Shown here one piece after another: positions 23,700 through 35,912 of a stretch of DNA of 64,000 bases. Source of the DNA: Silene conica (taxonomy: Eukaryota; Streptophyta; Magnoliopsida; Caryophyllales; Caryophyllaceae); the NCBI GenBank assembly GCA_029255685.2, contig CM055314.2, positions 71,560,815 through 71,624,814 on the forward strand, given 5' to 3'. The notes under the pieces are model-generated. The model had not been told where the DNA came from, made no database searches, and was given only the letters and a program-made list of their open reading frames with translations. Made by a program: the position numbers and the translations under genes. How positions within the stretch are numbered: the stretch's first letter is position 1; the number at the start of each line of letters is the position of its first letter.

Positions 23700-24392
23700 T
23701 TATTCTAACATTGGACTTTTCACAACATTGTTCAAATTGTAAGTCACTTTGTCATCACCAACTTCCAAAGTTAATTTACCGTTCTTAACATCGATGACCG
23801 CACCCGCGGTATGTAAAAGTGGCCTTCCCAAAATAATTGGGATTTGCGAATCTTCAGCGATGTCAAGAACAATAAAGTCAACCGGAATGAAAAATTTGTC
23901 GGCTTTGTCGGGAACATCCTCCAAAACACCTAGAGGGCGTTTTACAGAACGGTCCGCCATTTGCAATGTGACACTGGTACACTTTAACTCTCCCATGTTC
24001 AATCTCTTACAAATGGAAAATGGCATGACACTAACACTAGCACCTAAATCACAAAGAGCTTTGTCGATAGTATGGGTACCAATGGTGCATGGGATTGAAA
24101 AACTTCCTGGATCTTTCAACTTGGGTGGGGACAAATTTTGTACAAGGGCACTACACTCTGCGGTGAAGGCCAAGTTTTCAACGCTATCAATTGTCCATTT
24201 CCTAGTTAAGATGTCTTTCATGAATTTGGTGTATGAGGGGACTTGGGTGATTGACTCGGTAAAAGGGATTGTTACCTGTAAATTTTTCACCACCTGCATG
24301 AATTTACCAAATTGAGTTTCCTTGTGAGCTCTTGCCAACCTAGGGGGGAAAAGGCACCTGAATCTTTTCTGGCTCCTTAGCTTTGTCCTCAC
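23700..24392 (-). CDS. Athila aspartic protease region (fossil)
   Basis: Minus strand. The active-site region reads CDLGASVSVMP, followed by VDFIVLDI and IPIILGRPLL, the retropepsin flap and second half. DLGAS rather than DTGA/DSGA is usual in Athila proteases. It lies between gag and RT as expected. Confidence 0.8.
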   Translation of the reverse strand: MRTKLRSQKRFRCLFPPRLARAHKETQFGKFMQVVKNLQVTIPFTESITQVPSYTKFMKDILTRKWTIDSVENLAFTAECSALVQNLSPPKLKDPGSFSIPCTIGTHTIDKALCDLGASVSVMPFSICKRLNMGELKCTSVTLQMADRSVKRPLGVLEDVPDKADKFFIPVDFIVLDIAEDSQIPIILGRPLLHTAGAVIDVKNGKLTLEVGDDKVTYNLNNVVKSPMLE

Positions 24393-24416
24393 CCTTTGGA
24401 GGCTCCTCCACTATCT

Positions 24417-25140
24417 CTACCAACACGGGCTCATTGATTTGTTCGGGCTCCTTCTCACCTTCTTTAGAGCTAGTAGCCTTGTTCCCACCGTCATCTTTCT
24501 TACCCATTTGATCACTTTCTTACCACTCCTTAAAGTGACAGTATTAGCTTGCTCGTGAAGTTGTGCTCCTTGTGGTGGCAGTTGGCCTTGTTGTCGTTGA
24601 GGGTTGGAAGTAGCAAGTTGAACAATCTGTGTCTCAAGCATTTTGATTGAAGCATCCCTAGCTTGATCGATTTTTCGGATGTGTGAAGCCATGTTCAATT
24701 GAGTCTCGGCTACGTGGGTCAATAAAGCTCCTATCTCACTCAATTGTTGAGGATGTGAGGATTGACTTTGTTGATTTGGGGGATTTTGGAATGATGGTGA
24801 ATTTTGTGGAGGATTTTGGAATTGTTGTTGAGAAAATGAATTTTGGTGAGGATTTTGGAATTGTTGTTGAGAAAAGGATTGTTGATGGAATGGTTGTTGA
24901 TTTTGAAATTGGTGTTGAGGGAATGGTTGGAAGTTTTGTTGGAATTGGTTCTTTTGTCCTTGATTTTGGAAACCCGTTGGTGTAGTATTTTGTGGTGGTC
25001 TTGGTGTGGTGGGTTAAGGACATTTGTACTTTTGTAGGAGAAATTTGGATTGAACTTTGTACCTAGATTGTAGGTGTTGGAAAAAGGGTTGAAATTTTGC
25101 CTAAAGCTTTGGTAGGCATTGACTTGTTCAATGTTACTTC
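24417..25140 (-). other. Athila gag C-terminal linker, low complexity
   Basis: On the plus strand a run of GAATTTTGG/GGATTTTGG/TTGTTGTTGA repeats between 24770 and 25000. On the minus strand it is a Gln/Asn/Pro-rich linker between the zinc-knuckle part and the protease region. It holds no independent gene. Confidence 0.6.
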
Positions 25141-25147
25141 TACACTC

Positions 25148-26176
25148 TTAGAATCCGTGTCCCGCACCTCCACAAGCTTCACATACCACAACTTGACTCG
25201 TCATGTTTACTTGTTCATGAGGTTGAGAGGAGCTTGATCCTTGATTGTCGACTTGTCTTTGGAGAAGAGCTACTTGAGCTTTCAAAAGAGCTATTCCGGA
25301 ATCTTCTTCCTTTGCCTTCATTTGGATGTTCCTCGAGTTGACGTATTGGGAGTCGTGCACTGCCATAGACTCTATGGTAGAATGAGCTAACTCCACATCT
25401 ATGTTGTCGAATCTCCCATTGTTTGCGGAGTCCAAGACTCGACGAGACTCCGCACAACACCCATTGTAGAACGTGATGGCAAGGAACCACGAATCCAAAC
25501 CATGATGAGGACACTCCCTTTGAATCTCTTTGTATCTTTCCCATGCTTCATGTAGACTTTCATGACCACTTTGGCGAAAACCGGTGATTTGGCTCCTTAG
25601 TTGTTGTGTTTTCTCGGGAGGAAAATACTTTTGATAGAATGCAAGGGCTAGACTATCCCAATCGTTGATTCCCAATGCAACTCGATCAAGGCTATTTATC
25701 CAAACTTTGGCCTTGTCCTTTAGGGAGAAAGGGAATAGTATCTCCCTTATTTGCTCTTGTGTGACACCCGCTTGCTGAATCATAGAGCAATAGTCACAAA
25801 AATTCTGCACATGTAAGTTGGGGTCTTCCATAGGAGTCCCCCCAAACTGCTTTCTTTCAACAATGCTTATGAAGGCCGGCTTGATTTCAAAGTCTACCGC
25901 ACCAATTTGAGTTGTGACTATTCCTCTTGGGAGCATAGCCGTAGTGAGCTTGGAATAATCGGACAAACGCACCATCTTTTTCATTGTTGGTTGAGAAGTA
26001 GAGGCTTCTTCCTCAAGAGTTTTGAGATCCTCTAGATAAGAACTTCTAATGTTATCAAGGTCCGCAAGAGTTGCGGCTTCGGCAATCTCCTTAAGGAAGC
26101 GTAATCTCCTATGCAAAGACTTCTCGGGTTCGGGATCAACGGGAAGAAGTTCACCTATTCGAAAGTACCTGGGCAT
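25148..26176 (-). CDS. gag: Athila gag (retrotrans_gag domain plus zinc knuckle)
   Basis: A 342-residue frame. The central retrotransposon-gag domain is visible as FPFSLKDKAKVWINSL, then FYQKYFPPEKTQQLR and HESLHEAWERYKEIQRECPH. A coiled coil follows (LLKAQVALLQRQVD), and then a cysteine motif starting CEACGGAGH. This is the capsid protein of an Athila element. It lies about 110 bp after the primer site, as usual. Confidence 0.85.
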   Translation of the reverse strand: MPRYFRIGELLPVDPEPEKSLHRRLRFLKEIAEAATLADLDNIRSSYLEDLKTLEEEASTSQPTMKKMVRLSDYSKLTTAMLPRGIVTTQIGAVDFEIKPAFISIVERKQFGGTPMEDPNLHVQNFCDYCSMIQQAGVTQEQIREILFPFSLKDKAKVWINSLDRVALGINDWDSLALAFYQKYFPPEKTQQLRSQITGFRQSGHESLHEAWERYKEIQRECPHHGLDSWFLAITFYNGCCAESRRVLDSANNGRFDNIDVELAHSTIESMAVHDSQYVNSRNIQMKAKEEDSGIALLKAQVALLQRQVDNQGSSSSQPHEQVNMTSQVVVCEACGGAGHGF

Positions 26177-26284
26177 AAGACAACAACCTAGGGGAGATTG
26201 TAAGTAACGGTCTCAAGGAACAAGTGTTCCTTAAGACAAGAGAAAACAAGATAAAATTCTACTAATCACAAAAAATAAAACCGT

Positions 26285-26304
26285 GTTCCCCGACGACGGT
26301 GCCA
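26285..26304 (-). other. Primer-binding site of the Athila element (Asp tRNA)
   Basis: On the minus strand TGGCACCGTCGTCGGGGAAC, five bases after the LTR edge. It matches the known Athila primer site (TGGCGCCGTTGCCGGGGA) with a few changes. Confidence 0.8.
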
Positions 26305-26309
26305 AAATT

Positions 26310-27816
26310 TGATAGGCTAAATCGCACACCTCACAAAGATAAAGGTCCCTAGACTTGACTAACATACAAATTAATGTAGATAGGGAAGAAGGGGTCGATC
26401 ACAGGGAGACGGAAATTCATTTGTGAAAAGCTATGAATAGAAAACTACCTAGGTCGGTCACGTGTTGTTTGTTGTTTTGATTAAAGGTTGACTTAAAACA
26501 AAAATTATAAAAGAGAATTGTAAGCAAGTATAAGAGGAAATCTAGGGGATTTGGGGTTGCACATTTAGGAGGGGTGATTAGCTATGTCGAATTACAGAAT
26601 TCATCATCAAAGTCGATTGGGTTCTAACAAGTACCTTTCGGTCTATTGTTTAGCCATAGTTTAACTACCAAATGCTTTCACATAAAAAGGGTCAAACTAT
26701 TATAGCATGCTTTGTCTAATTCTATCCCGACTTTCGATCTTAGGATAAAAATAACGGATTAATCATCAACTATGGCCAATAATTAAAGATTAACTGAAAA
26801 GAGCAAGCATGTATATAACTAACATGGTGATGATGAAAACATAGCAATTCAACATAACAAAACACCTATTCTATCATGGCTTCCCTACCCTAGATACGAA
26901 ACTACTCACACATGGCTTTGGGAGCTAGACTATCAATTCTATTAACTATGATGAAAATGATGACGATAACAAAATAGAAATATAAAGAAAAGAAAAGATA
27001 ATACCGGAAATTAAAGAGGAATGAAATAAGAACTTGGAAGACAAAATGCGAATAACTCCGGGAAATAATTGAGTAAACAAAGAGCTATTTTTATAAAGAA
27101 AACAAAATGAAACTTAAAGTAATTTTTACAAGCTTAATGATGAATGATTTCGAATGAAAACAAGCTAGTATTTATAATGATGAGCAGGGGGAGCCAAAGG
27201 TCTTCAGATTACAGCCACCCCGGTGGTCAGGGGTATCTCACCCAGATCGGGGGCAAGAACAATCACACTCGAACTCCATGAACCTGGACCAAAATCCCTA
27301 TGATTAGAGCCACCCCGGTACACCGGGGCAGCCCACCCCGACCGGGGTGTGAGCAATTCAATTCGCAGCTTTAAATTCAGACTTAACTTCATGGTTTGAC
27401 TCACCCCGGTACACCGGGGCGCCTCACCCCGACCGGGGCAAGATCAAATGTCTTCGCACTTCATAAGTCGTCAATTGTTTACATTTGAGTTTTGATGACG
27501 TCATAGAACGACGTCATTATCGCTGTCATGCCTTACAATTGGTGTTCATAGGTTGACTTTGTTGACTTCTTGACTTTCTTCCTCATTTCGTCACTTCTAA
27601 TACTCGGAACAATGCTTGCCTCGACTTTATTTAGCTCAGTGATGCTTGGTGAATGTCAAGATGTAGGAAAAATCCGAAATTCCTACAAAAATGCTAAACC
27701 ACATACAAATCACCTAGAACACGGAATTAGCTCAATAAACACTATAGAATAGTGTAAATGATGATAAAACATGAGCTAAAATGAGGATGAAAAGTATATA
27801 AAAATATAGTATATCA
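26310..27816 (-). repeat. 5' LTR of the Athila element
   Basis: The plus-strand left edge TGATAGGCTAAATC and right edge TAGTATATCA form TGATA...TATCA inverted ends, about 1.5 kb apart. The left edge is adjacent to the primer site. The next five bases after the right edge are TGAAC; the other duplication copy is not in the window. Confidence 0.75.
27205..27441. repeat. GC-rich palindromic repeats in the Athila LTR
   Basis: Three blocks about 92 bp apart (from 27215, 27310 and 27402). Each holds a CACCCCGGT..ACCGGGG palindrome followed by CACCCCGACCGGGG or a diverged form. They stand out in an AT-rich LTR. Confidence 0.8.
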
Positions 27817-28560
27817 TGAACCAATCCCGAGAAATATGTACATATATAATAATATGAGAATATTCGGATAATATGCTTATTATCCCCATCGAGTTGGAGC
27901 ATGAGAAACTTTGCTCAACTTGGAAAGGCCATAAAAAACGGAGTAACTTAGAGCTTTATGACACTAGTAGTAGATGAACCTTTATTTACGAGTCTTGTTC
28001 TCATGCCATATAACCTAATATACAAACTGGTTTACTTACAAACCTCCTACTAACAACAAATAAACCTCTTCAAAATCTATATCAATTTTTTTTCTCCTTC
28101 CACATTATCTCTTCACAAACCTTGATACTAATTTGTAACCTCTCTCATTCATGAACCTCAACACGCAACACCAACAATAGAAGGTTTGTGGACAAACCTC
28201 TAAAATGATGGACATATCATCCTATAAGCCTCTTGATAAACTTCTATTGCTAATGCCCTTACTGAGAAGATCCGTCAATTGCTCCGTAGTAGACACATAT
28301 TTAGGACAAATAACATTACGAAGGTACTCGTCACGAATGAAATGACAATCGACTTCAATATACATCGTTCGCTCGTAAAAAAACTAGATTACAAGTCAAG
28401 TGAAGAGTCGATTGACTCTCACAATGAAGGATAACCGGAGAAGAAGCAGGCACCTGAAGTGCATAGAGAAGACCACGTAGCCATTTGACCTCACAAGTCG
28501 CGTAAGCTCTGGCGCGATATTTGGCCTTAGCAAAAGAGCGAGAAACTGTATGTGAAGAGT
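27817..28560 (-). mobile_element. Old Ty1/Copia fragment, RNase H tail
   Basis: On the minus strand from about 28560 to 28200 fragments match the end of Copia RNase H: residues like ARACATCEVKWLRGLL, then IEVDCHFIRDEYLRN, then VSTTEQLTDLLSKG. The remaining part to 27817 is non-coding 3' sequence. It is broken in several places and older than its neighbours. Confidence 0.65.
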
Positions 28561-29847
28561 TTGGTTTTAAGTGCCTAAAAGGGGGAAGGGATAAATTATG
28601 TATTATTTAAAATTTTAACTAAACTTAATTGATTTAAGCTAGACAAATAAAGTGACATATCAAGTAGCTAACAAACACCCCTTTAAATGAAGTTTAAAAG
28701 ACGTATTGTTCAATTGTTACTTACAGTAAGATAGATTGTGACTTGTTGGCTTTACCAGTACTGTAAGCAACAAACCAAAATGAGGGTTTAGCACACGACT
28801 AAAACTGAATATAGTCAACTTGATTTTGATGAAAGTTAAATGCAACAATTATCCAGACTGTTACTTGCTCCTCTAAAAAATGGTGCAATAGCTACAATAT
28901 GATAAGAATCGTTGTTTTGCCTGAGCAATAAAAGAGGAAATAAAAGTGCAACGGAAAAATAAGTAACGCAAGATCAACAAAACAATTTTGAATTGGTTTG
29001 ACCAACATTCTAAGGACCTACATCCAAGCTTCTTTTTATTTTTTATTTAAGTGATCTACTCCGACTACTTAAAAACCTTACGATAAAAATGGACAAACAA
29101 CCTACTCCGATTGCGACAAGAATCCAAAGACGAATATGTCGAAGAGACTCAACTCTGATCTCTATCTTAGAATGTTTACAAGATCATGTTTCCTTTAACT
29201 TATTCTATAAGGAATTGGAGAGGAGAGCTTATAGATCATAAATCTAGAGTAAAGTAGCTAAGAATTGGGTTAGTAAAGACGGTATAAAACCGTCAAAGTC
29301 AGTTAGGTTGTATTCTTTTGTCCTGAAAGTGGCTGAATTAAATTGATTTGAACTTAATGGACTTGAATTGAATTGATCTGAATGGACCTAAACTGAATTG
29401 ATTAGAACTTAACTAAACTTACATAAAATACAAATTTGCACTGAATTGATTTAAAATTGAACACAATCAAAGAGAATTGAACCTATTAGAACTGAAATTT
29501 GCGAAATGATGAACTATGAACTAAATGAAAGTGAACTAAAATTTAACATTTTTGTTCTTAATCGTAAAAGTATTTTTAAAAAACGTAAATAATGTACTAG
29601 CGATTATTTAGCTAGCACAAGAAATGTATATTTATACTAATGAAAAAGAAACGAAAAAAGTACAAAAGATGGCTTGGGGACAAAGCCACTAAACACAAGA
29701 CAATAATAAAAAGAAGAAACACAAAGCATAGAGAGATTAGAGACTAGTGCAGAGACCCAACTTCACATAATCCTACTTGACACAAAAACCCCAATTTCTA
29801 TTTAATCTCATCACTCTTTCACCACCACCACCAGCAACGAAGGAACA
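28561..29847 (+). other. Upstream region of the proteasome gene
   Basis: AT-rich, with no gene. 28850-29200 resembles decayed LTR sequence. 29330-29500 is a loose TTGAATTGATTTGAAC-like low-complexity stretch. The last 90 bp before the ATG are CA- and CT-rich (CACCACCACCACCAG), fitting a 5' leader. A weak TATA-like TATTTAAT lies near 29797. Confidence 0.5.
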
Positions 29848-32800
29848 ATGAGTCGAGGTAGCGGAGCAGGTTACGATCGTCACATCACCATCTTCTCTCC
29901 CGAAGGTCGTCTCTTTCAAGTCGGTATGTACTTAGATCTCCTCTTTCTTATTCGCCTTTTTTCTAGGGTTTCTATCCTTTTATTTTTCCCATATTTTATT
30001 CATTTTTTACTGTTTGGTTGTTTAGAGTATGCCTTCAAGGCTGTTAAATCGTCTGGGATTACATCCATTGCTGTTCGTGGTAAAGATTGCGTTTGTGTCG
30101 TCACTCAGAAGAAAGTTCCTGTATGTTTGTGATTTATTAGGGTTTTGATTCATTTCATTTGATTTGATTTGTTAAGATATGATTTGATTTTGTATAAATT
30201 ATTGAGGTTTTTGGATTTGATTGATTTACAGGACAAGCTATTGGATCAAACTAGTGTGACGCATCTGTTTAAGATTACTAAGTTCATTGGCTTGCTTGCT
30301 ACTGGAATGACAGGTATTGGATTCGGAATAACCTATATGGATTCTAATTTTATGTATAATGTGTATAGTTCGGCTGTTCTATTGTTTTACTGTTGGGATT
30401 GCTTTTGAAAACGGATTGGACTTAGTGTTATTTTTCGTGGTCATATTATGTTCGGTAGTTTCTATGTGATTCTGTTTTGGGTAGGCTTTAGGGTTTCTTT
30501 GTAATTAGAAGAGTTTAGTTATATGGCAAAAAGATGAGATATTTTTGATGGGAAACTGAGCATATGTTTCTTCGTTTAGATTCCATGTTGCTGTGGAATG
30601 TGGATGCAGTGCGTCATATTTTAGATGATAGCCTGATGCTGTAGTTGAATTAAGTATTTTTATGATCGAAAAGTTGATCTGAATTAGTAATATTAAAAAT
30701 GTTTCAAGTTGGTCTGAGTTGGAATTGATTGATAGGACTAAGCAATTCGACATGTACTTTCTATATCATAGTTAGAATGCTTGAGAAATGTTAGTGGTAC
30801 TGATATGCCATTTCCCATCAGCTGATTCTAGGAATTTGGTCCAACAAGCAAGACAACAAGCCGCTGAGTTCCGCCACAAGTATGGTTATGAAATGCCAGT
30901 GGATGTTTTGGCAAGATGGTATGTTTCCTTACATTTCAATTTGAACATATGGTTAGACATTGTGAATTTGTGATGACTTTATGTGAGCTATTACTTGTCT
31001 AAAAAGTAACCCTATTCTTAGAATTGTCGTCGGTTCCATGTGTGGCCTAATCTTTATGTGAGCAATTACTTGCCCAAAATGATGACGCCTTTCTTTTGTT
31101 CAGACAATATACAATTTCTGTATTCTTGATCTTCTTGTCTCTCGAAGCGATCTGAGATAACCCGCATGCAGTCCTAAGTAATTTTCAACGTCTTTATTCA
31201 CTCCCTTAGAGAGAGACCAATTAGAAAATGTAACTGTTGAGAGTAGATTTTAACATGCCCGATGGTGGAAACCATTTTATAGTTTATTGAATTTCATATA
31301 AGCCTCTTTCCATTGAGCTGCAACAGGTCTTGTAATTGGCCTTGCTTCTGCCACTAAATTCTTCTTCGTTGTCGCTGTTGCTGTCGCCATTATTGTTATT
31401 ACTTCTTCTTCTTCTTCTTCTTACTATTATTATTATTATTATCATTATTGTTGTTGTTTTTCTTGTTCGTCCTCTCTGTTTGGTGGCTTCTGCTGTACAC
31501 TGCCAACTATTACATTCTCCCTGTTGCTGCTCTGGAGAGAATAGGTTTTAATGGAATGTGTAAATAACACACACCTGTTTAACAAGACACAACTGAGGGC
31601 GTGTTTTTTAATAAGACAATTTTAGTTTGAAATTTTTCATGTTGGTGTTATCTTTTTTTTTTATGCCATTTTGTTGTTTTTTTATCTTGACAAGCGGTGC
31701 TTGAAGCCGTCTTTTTTTTTTTTATTTTTTTAATTTTTTTTTCTTGTATGTCATGGCACCATCTAGTTGCTTTTTGATCTTAGACTCATAGCAGTTAATG
31801 GCTTAATGCGATTTAGTCTGGTCAGGTAAATATTCTCTCATTCCTTAAATTCTGGATGTGGCCATACCCACAACAATTTGTAAGGATTGTGGTTCTGGAG
31901 CTTGTGTTCCTTTTTTTGTCTTTCAAATGTCTTAGGTCTTGTTTTTCATTTTTTATTTTTTCCGTGGGTAATAATTGAGATGCCTTATTCTTGACGGGGG
32001 TAGCAAGAGTGTCTGGTAGGATGGTAGGATGTTTTTGGGCATGGCTATTCCTAATTCTATGTAGCTTTGCAACAAGTTTCTAAGCAGAGTGATCTAGTAA
32101 TTATGATTCTTCTTGTGGGAGCAATGCCATTAGTTTCCCCCTAACGTGTTCTTATTCTGTTTTGGATGTATATTCTTTTATTTTTTGAATTGTTGTTAAT
32201 AATCTTTATGTGCACAGGATTGCTGATAAGTCTCAAGTTTATACGCAGCATGCTTACATGAGACCCCTTGGAGTAGTGGCAATTGTTATTGGTATTGATG
32301 AAGAGAAGGGGCCTCAACTGTTCAAATGTGATCCGGCTGGTCACTTTTTTGGCCACAAGGTATATATTGTATTTTACATCTAGCTTTCTAAGTTGACTAT
32401 TGTCGAAAGTTGTGGTTCCTTGAAGGCTAAATTTTGCGATTGACGGACTGCACCAGTTCTTTCTGCTCAACACTTCCAGCTAATCATCACATAGGGGAAG
32501 AAGAGTTTTTGTTTAAAGTTAAATTTCCTGCCCAACTCCGTTCCATAGAGGCTTATTAGGAGAAGCCATGTTATTTTATTTTATAGGCATAGTGTTTCTA
32601 AACCAATGCTTTGCCAATCCAATATGGTAAATATGACATTGGACACTTGAAATTTTACATCTTGTAAGTAGTAAGTGAAAGTCTTGGGGCTTGGAGTGCA
32701 TGTGACTGAATTAAGGGGGTGTTTGTTATGGGGTAAGGAAAGGGAATGAAAATTCGCCATTCTCTTACTTTTTTTCTGATAAAGAAAGGAAATTTGGTTA

Positions 32801-35800
32801 ATCTAAGATCAACATATAACATCCGTTTGGATGAGAGTTTCCATTCTCTTGTTGTTTGTTTCCCATTTTCCCCGTAATCCATTCCCCCCACCCAGGGTTT
32901 CCCATTCCCTTTCTCTATTACCTCTACACACCACCAATCACCCCCAATCACCACCATTACCTACCTGACCGGCACCACTGCCATCCACTGATGCTGACCA
33001 TCCACCCTACGTGATCGTTGCATGCCGCCTCTGACCCCACCAATGACCCCACCACCCTCGTTCAATCGTCTTTCCACCACTCAAAATCATCCAACCTATA
33101 AAACCTCCCCTAGGCCTCTAAACCCCTTTCCCCACCCCAAAAAACACCAGATTTGGTGTTCGTAGGGGTGGAAGAGGGAATTTTGAGGTTTGCGGAGGTT
33201 TTTTCTAAGTTGGGTGGTGGTTGTTAGAGGGGTGGGGCGAGATTCCGATGGGTGTGTGGATGGGCTGAGCTGCCGGTGAGTTCACTGGTTAGTCGGTGAA
33301 GGTTGGTGGTAGTGGTATTGTGCAGTGGCGGTTCTGAAGTGGTGGTCGGTGGTCTGAGGCAGTGATTGGTTTTCAGTCAATTTGATTTCATTCTCTTACC
33401 TATTCATAACCAAACACATGGAGGAATGGAGGGTAAACCAATTCCTTTCTTGATTCCATTCCTATCCCCCATGCAAACCAAGCGCCCCCTAAATTATCAT
33501 ATGTTGTGACAATAGGTTTATTTTAATGATTTTCTGAAATGTAGTGCTGCTTAAATTTAATACTGACATTTCTAATAACCCGTAACGACTAGCCCTACTA
33601 GTTACACAAGTTCTCTGATGTTTGCTTCCTTGTTATAGGCTACTAGTGCTGGATCAAAGGATCAAGAAGCGATCAACTTTCTTGAGAAGAAAATGAAAAA
33701 TGACCCCACTTTCTCCTATGAGGAAACTGTACAGGTATTACAGCTAGCTACCTATTTTCTCAGTTTAGATAATGCTAAAATGCCGCGGAGGTAAGCTCCT
33801 AAATTTGGGATTGCCAACCCGCTTCCCCTCCCATTCCCCAGAAAACCTAAAAAGCTATTCTTGAAAACGAAATACTGTGGAATAGGCTATGGATGGAGCT
33901 TTTTACAGATCAAGTAAGGTCTTTAGTCTGGTAGGATTCAAGAAATATTTGTGAATAAAATTACTTAAAACTTGATCTCCTTCTATATTGCTTTTTGGTG
34001 CTTATATCACAATGGAGTTGGTCATTAACAAGTTCAGAATTTGTGAAACTATCAAATTTCAAGCCAATTCCAACATTTGGGTAATATATGTGAGACATAT
34101 TTTAATCAAACACATGAAATGGAATTGAACGGAGGGAGCAATTGATCTTGGATATAACCTCACAAGGTGAAAATGAGGGGGCAGACTAGGCTGCAGTAGT
34201 GTGGAAAAATCTTAGGCTACGTTTTCTCAATGCTTGAATCTTTTTATCTTTATAATTGATGAGAGTTTTGGCTCACTTAAATCCAATTGCTGAATCTCTA
34301 TTTTATTTCCTTAATTTGGATGTTTTGAGCTTTTGGCCCCTGGTGGGATTGAATCCTGGCGTTGACCCCCCTCTCTATCATAAGTTTTGGTTGCTGAACT
34401 TATTCACTGAACTATTTCTCTTGAAATTTTGAACCTGAGTTCTTAATTTGCTATCTCCATGCTGTTATGAAATTCTCAAATCTCAAAATATAGTGAGCCT
34501 TTTGCTCCATTAAAAATGACTTGTCTCCATATTGGTATGTCATATGATTTTAATTTTGTGCTGATTTCTATCCATGTGCTTGATGTTTCTCTTGTTGGCA
34601 GACTGCAATTTCTGCTCTTCAATCTGTTCTGCAGGAAGATTTCAAGGCTACAGAAATAGAGGTATTAGCAGTTGCTTGTGAATTTCCCTTTCTATTTTTT
34701 ATTAAATTCTTGTTTGCGCTGTTTTTCCTTATATCTATGTAATGCCGCCTCTTTTCTTTGTCTATACATATTATAGTAGTGTCTAAGGCCTGTAGCCACT
34801 AACCCTGGTCTTCGCCATGAACAAGAAATGTCTTCATTTCTTTCATTGGAAATTTGCATTAGCTAAAATATCGTTCTAACCATCCAATTTAGTTAGGTAT
34901 ATAATGGAATTTGATGAAGACTAACATGTTCACTTTTCCCTCTTTTTTCTTCTATTCTTCATGTAGTGATACATCTAGTTTCTTTGCCACGCTGCACTGG
35001 TAATAATTATAAGTATTGGTTTGCTTGTATCCTTTAGTAGGCCCTTTAGCTATTAATAGCCGAAACTGTTGTTTGGTCTGTACTCTGTATGAGGGAATGT
35101 GATTTAGTCTTCGGTAGGAGAGTCCTATGAGATATATTCGTATTTCCCACATTAATAGGGATGATAACGAGCTGAGCACGGAGCTCAGCTTGTGCTCATG
35201 AAGCAAAACTCGAGCTTGGGCTCACTGAGCATGAAAAATTGAGCTGATTAGCTTGCAAGCTAAACTTTGAGCTTCCGCAGAACTCGTTCCCATATATGAT
35301 TCTCAAATTTCCGTTTTTCCCTTCTATGCTTTTCGTAATATAGGATTCAATGGTTCATGGTTATAAAAATATTGGGCAATTCAACGAGAACCGTTGATAT
35401 GGTAAAACAATAAAATAATCATGATAAACATTTTTATAAGAGAGTAATGAAAAACATTTTTATAAAAGAGTGATATATTATCGATCATACAAGATCAAGC
35501 CGCTTGTTAGCTTTTCAAGCCGAGCCAACACTATTTCTTGATTCGTCAAGTTCTCTTGTTGGTCACAAGTTGTCTCGTCTCATTAGATATATGCCCTACG
35601 ACCTACCCTTATACTTATTTCTATTAGGAGCACTTGGGATGGACGGTCCCATCACCAATGAGACTATCTTTGTTCATTTGCACATGCAACTAATGTCTTT
35701 CTAAAATGGTACTAATAACTAATTTCCATCTGCTACTGACGTTGATTCTTGCATTCCATAGACAAGGCTCAATCGTGAAAGTTAGTTGATGACAGTGTTA

Positions 35801-35912
35801 AATATTTCGTTATATTCAGGTCGGAGTTGTTCGGACGGAAGATCCAGCTTTCAGAGCGCTTTCAACTGATGAGATCGATGAGCATTTGACTGCCATAAGT
35901 GAACGTGATTGA
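29848..35912 (+). CDS. PAA: 20S proteasome alpha subunit type 6 (alpha-1, PAA)
   Basis: Eight exons with GT/AG introns: 29848-29923, 30026-30120, 30232-30313, 30822-30918, 32218-32359, 33639-33734, 34602-34661, 35820-35912. They total 741 nt, or 246 residues, the same length as I recall for Arabidopsis PAA1. The protein starts [20 protein letters not shown], carries the proteasome alpha N-terminal signature ([19 protein letters not shown]), continues with AADSR-like [19 protein letters not shown] and [15 protein letters not shown], and ends [11 protein letters not shown]-like. Alpha subunits are non-catalytic. Their ring gates the 20S core in cytosol and nucleus and docks the 19S cap. The frame is open throughout and the gene is probably expressed. 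Introns 4, 5 and 7 are enlarged by repeats. Confidence 0.97.
31402..31449 (+). repeat. CTT and ATT microsatellite in PAA intron 4
   Basis: A TTC/CTT run (31402-31422) is followed by ATT units (31423-31449). The intron also has long T-rich stretches near 31650-31745. Confidence 0.9.
32715..33489. mobile_element. PIF/Harbinger-like (Tourist-type) non-autonomous element in PAA intron 5
   Basis: Ends GGGGGTGTTTGTTATGGGG and, reading inward from the right, GGGGGCGCTTGGTTTGCATG. The 3-bp duplication is TAA (32712-32714 and 33490-33492). It is 775 bp long with no transposase frame. Such ends and a TAA/TTA duplication are typical of PIF/Harbinger elements. Confidence 0.8.
35157..35525. mobile_element. 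hAT-like MITE fragment rich in GAGCT in PAA intron 7
   Basis: Starts TAGGGATGATAACGAGC, close to the termini of the hAT MITEs at 38914 and 39464. The interior is rich in GAGCT/AGCTC palindromes. I could not find a matching right terminus or duplication, so the end is approximate. Confidence 0.4.

Larger units (their letters stand above)
21021..27816 (-). mobile_element. Ty3/Gypsy retrotransposon, Athila lineage, 3' part missing (fossil)
   Basis: Minus-strand element read from right to left: 5' LTR, primer site matching Asp tRNA, gag, protease, RT, RNase H, and integrase cut off at 21021. The 3' LTR is not in the window. The coding region has several breaks, so it is an inactive older copy. 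The RT style ([21 protein letters not shown]-like box written LMDDFSVYG) and the DLGAS-type protease are characteristic of Athila. Confidence 0.9.

Noticed and set aside
24683-25037. Open frames of 64-100 codons on both strands in the Athila gag linker
   Set aside because: Low-complexity repeat of GGATTTTGG-like units; part of the gag linker region, not separate genes.
27570-27752. 60-codon frame with a hydrophobic signal-like start
   Set aside because: Lies wholly inside the Athila LTR and has no supporting context.
31336-31551. Leucine- and isoleucine-rich 71-codon frame
   Set aside because: Generated by the CTT/ATT microsatellite in PAA intron 4.
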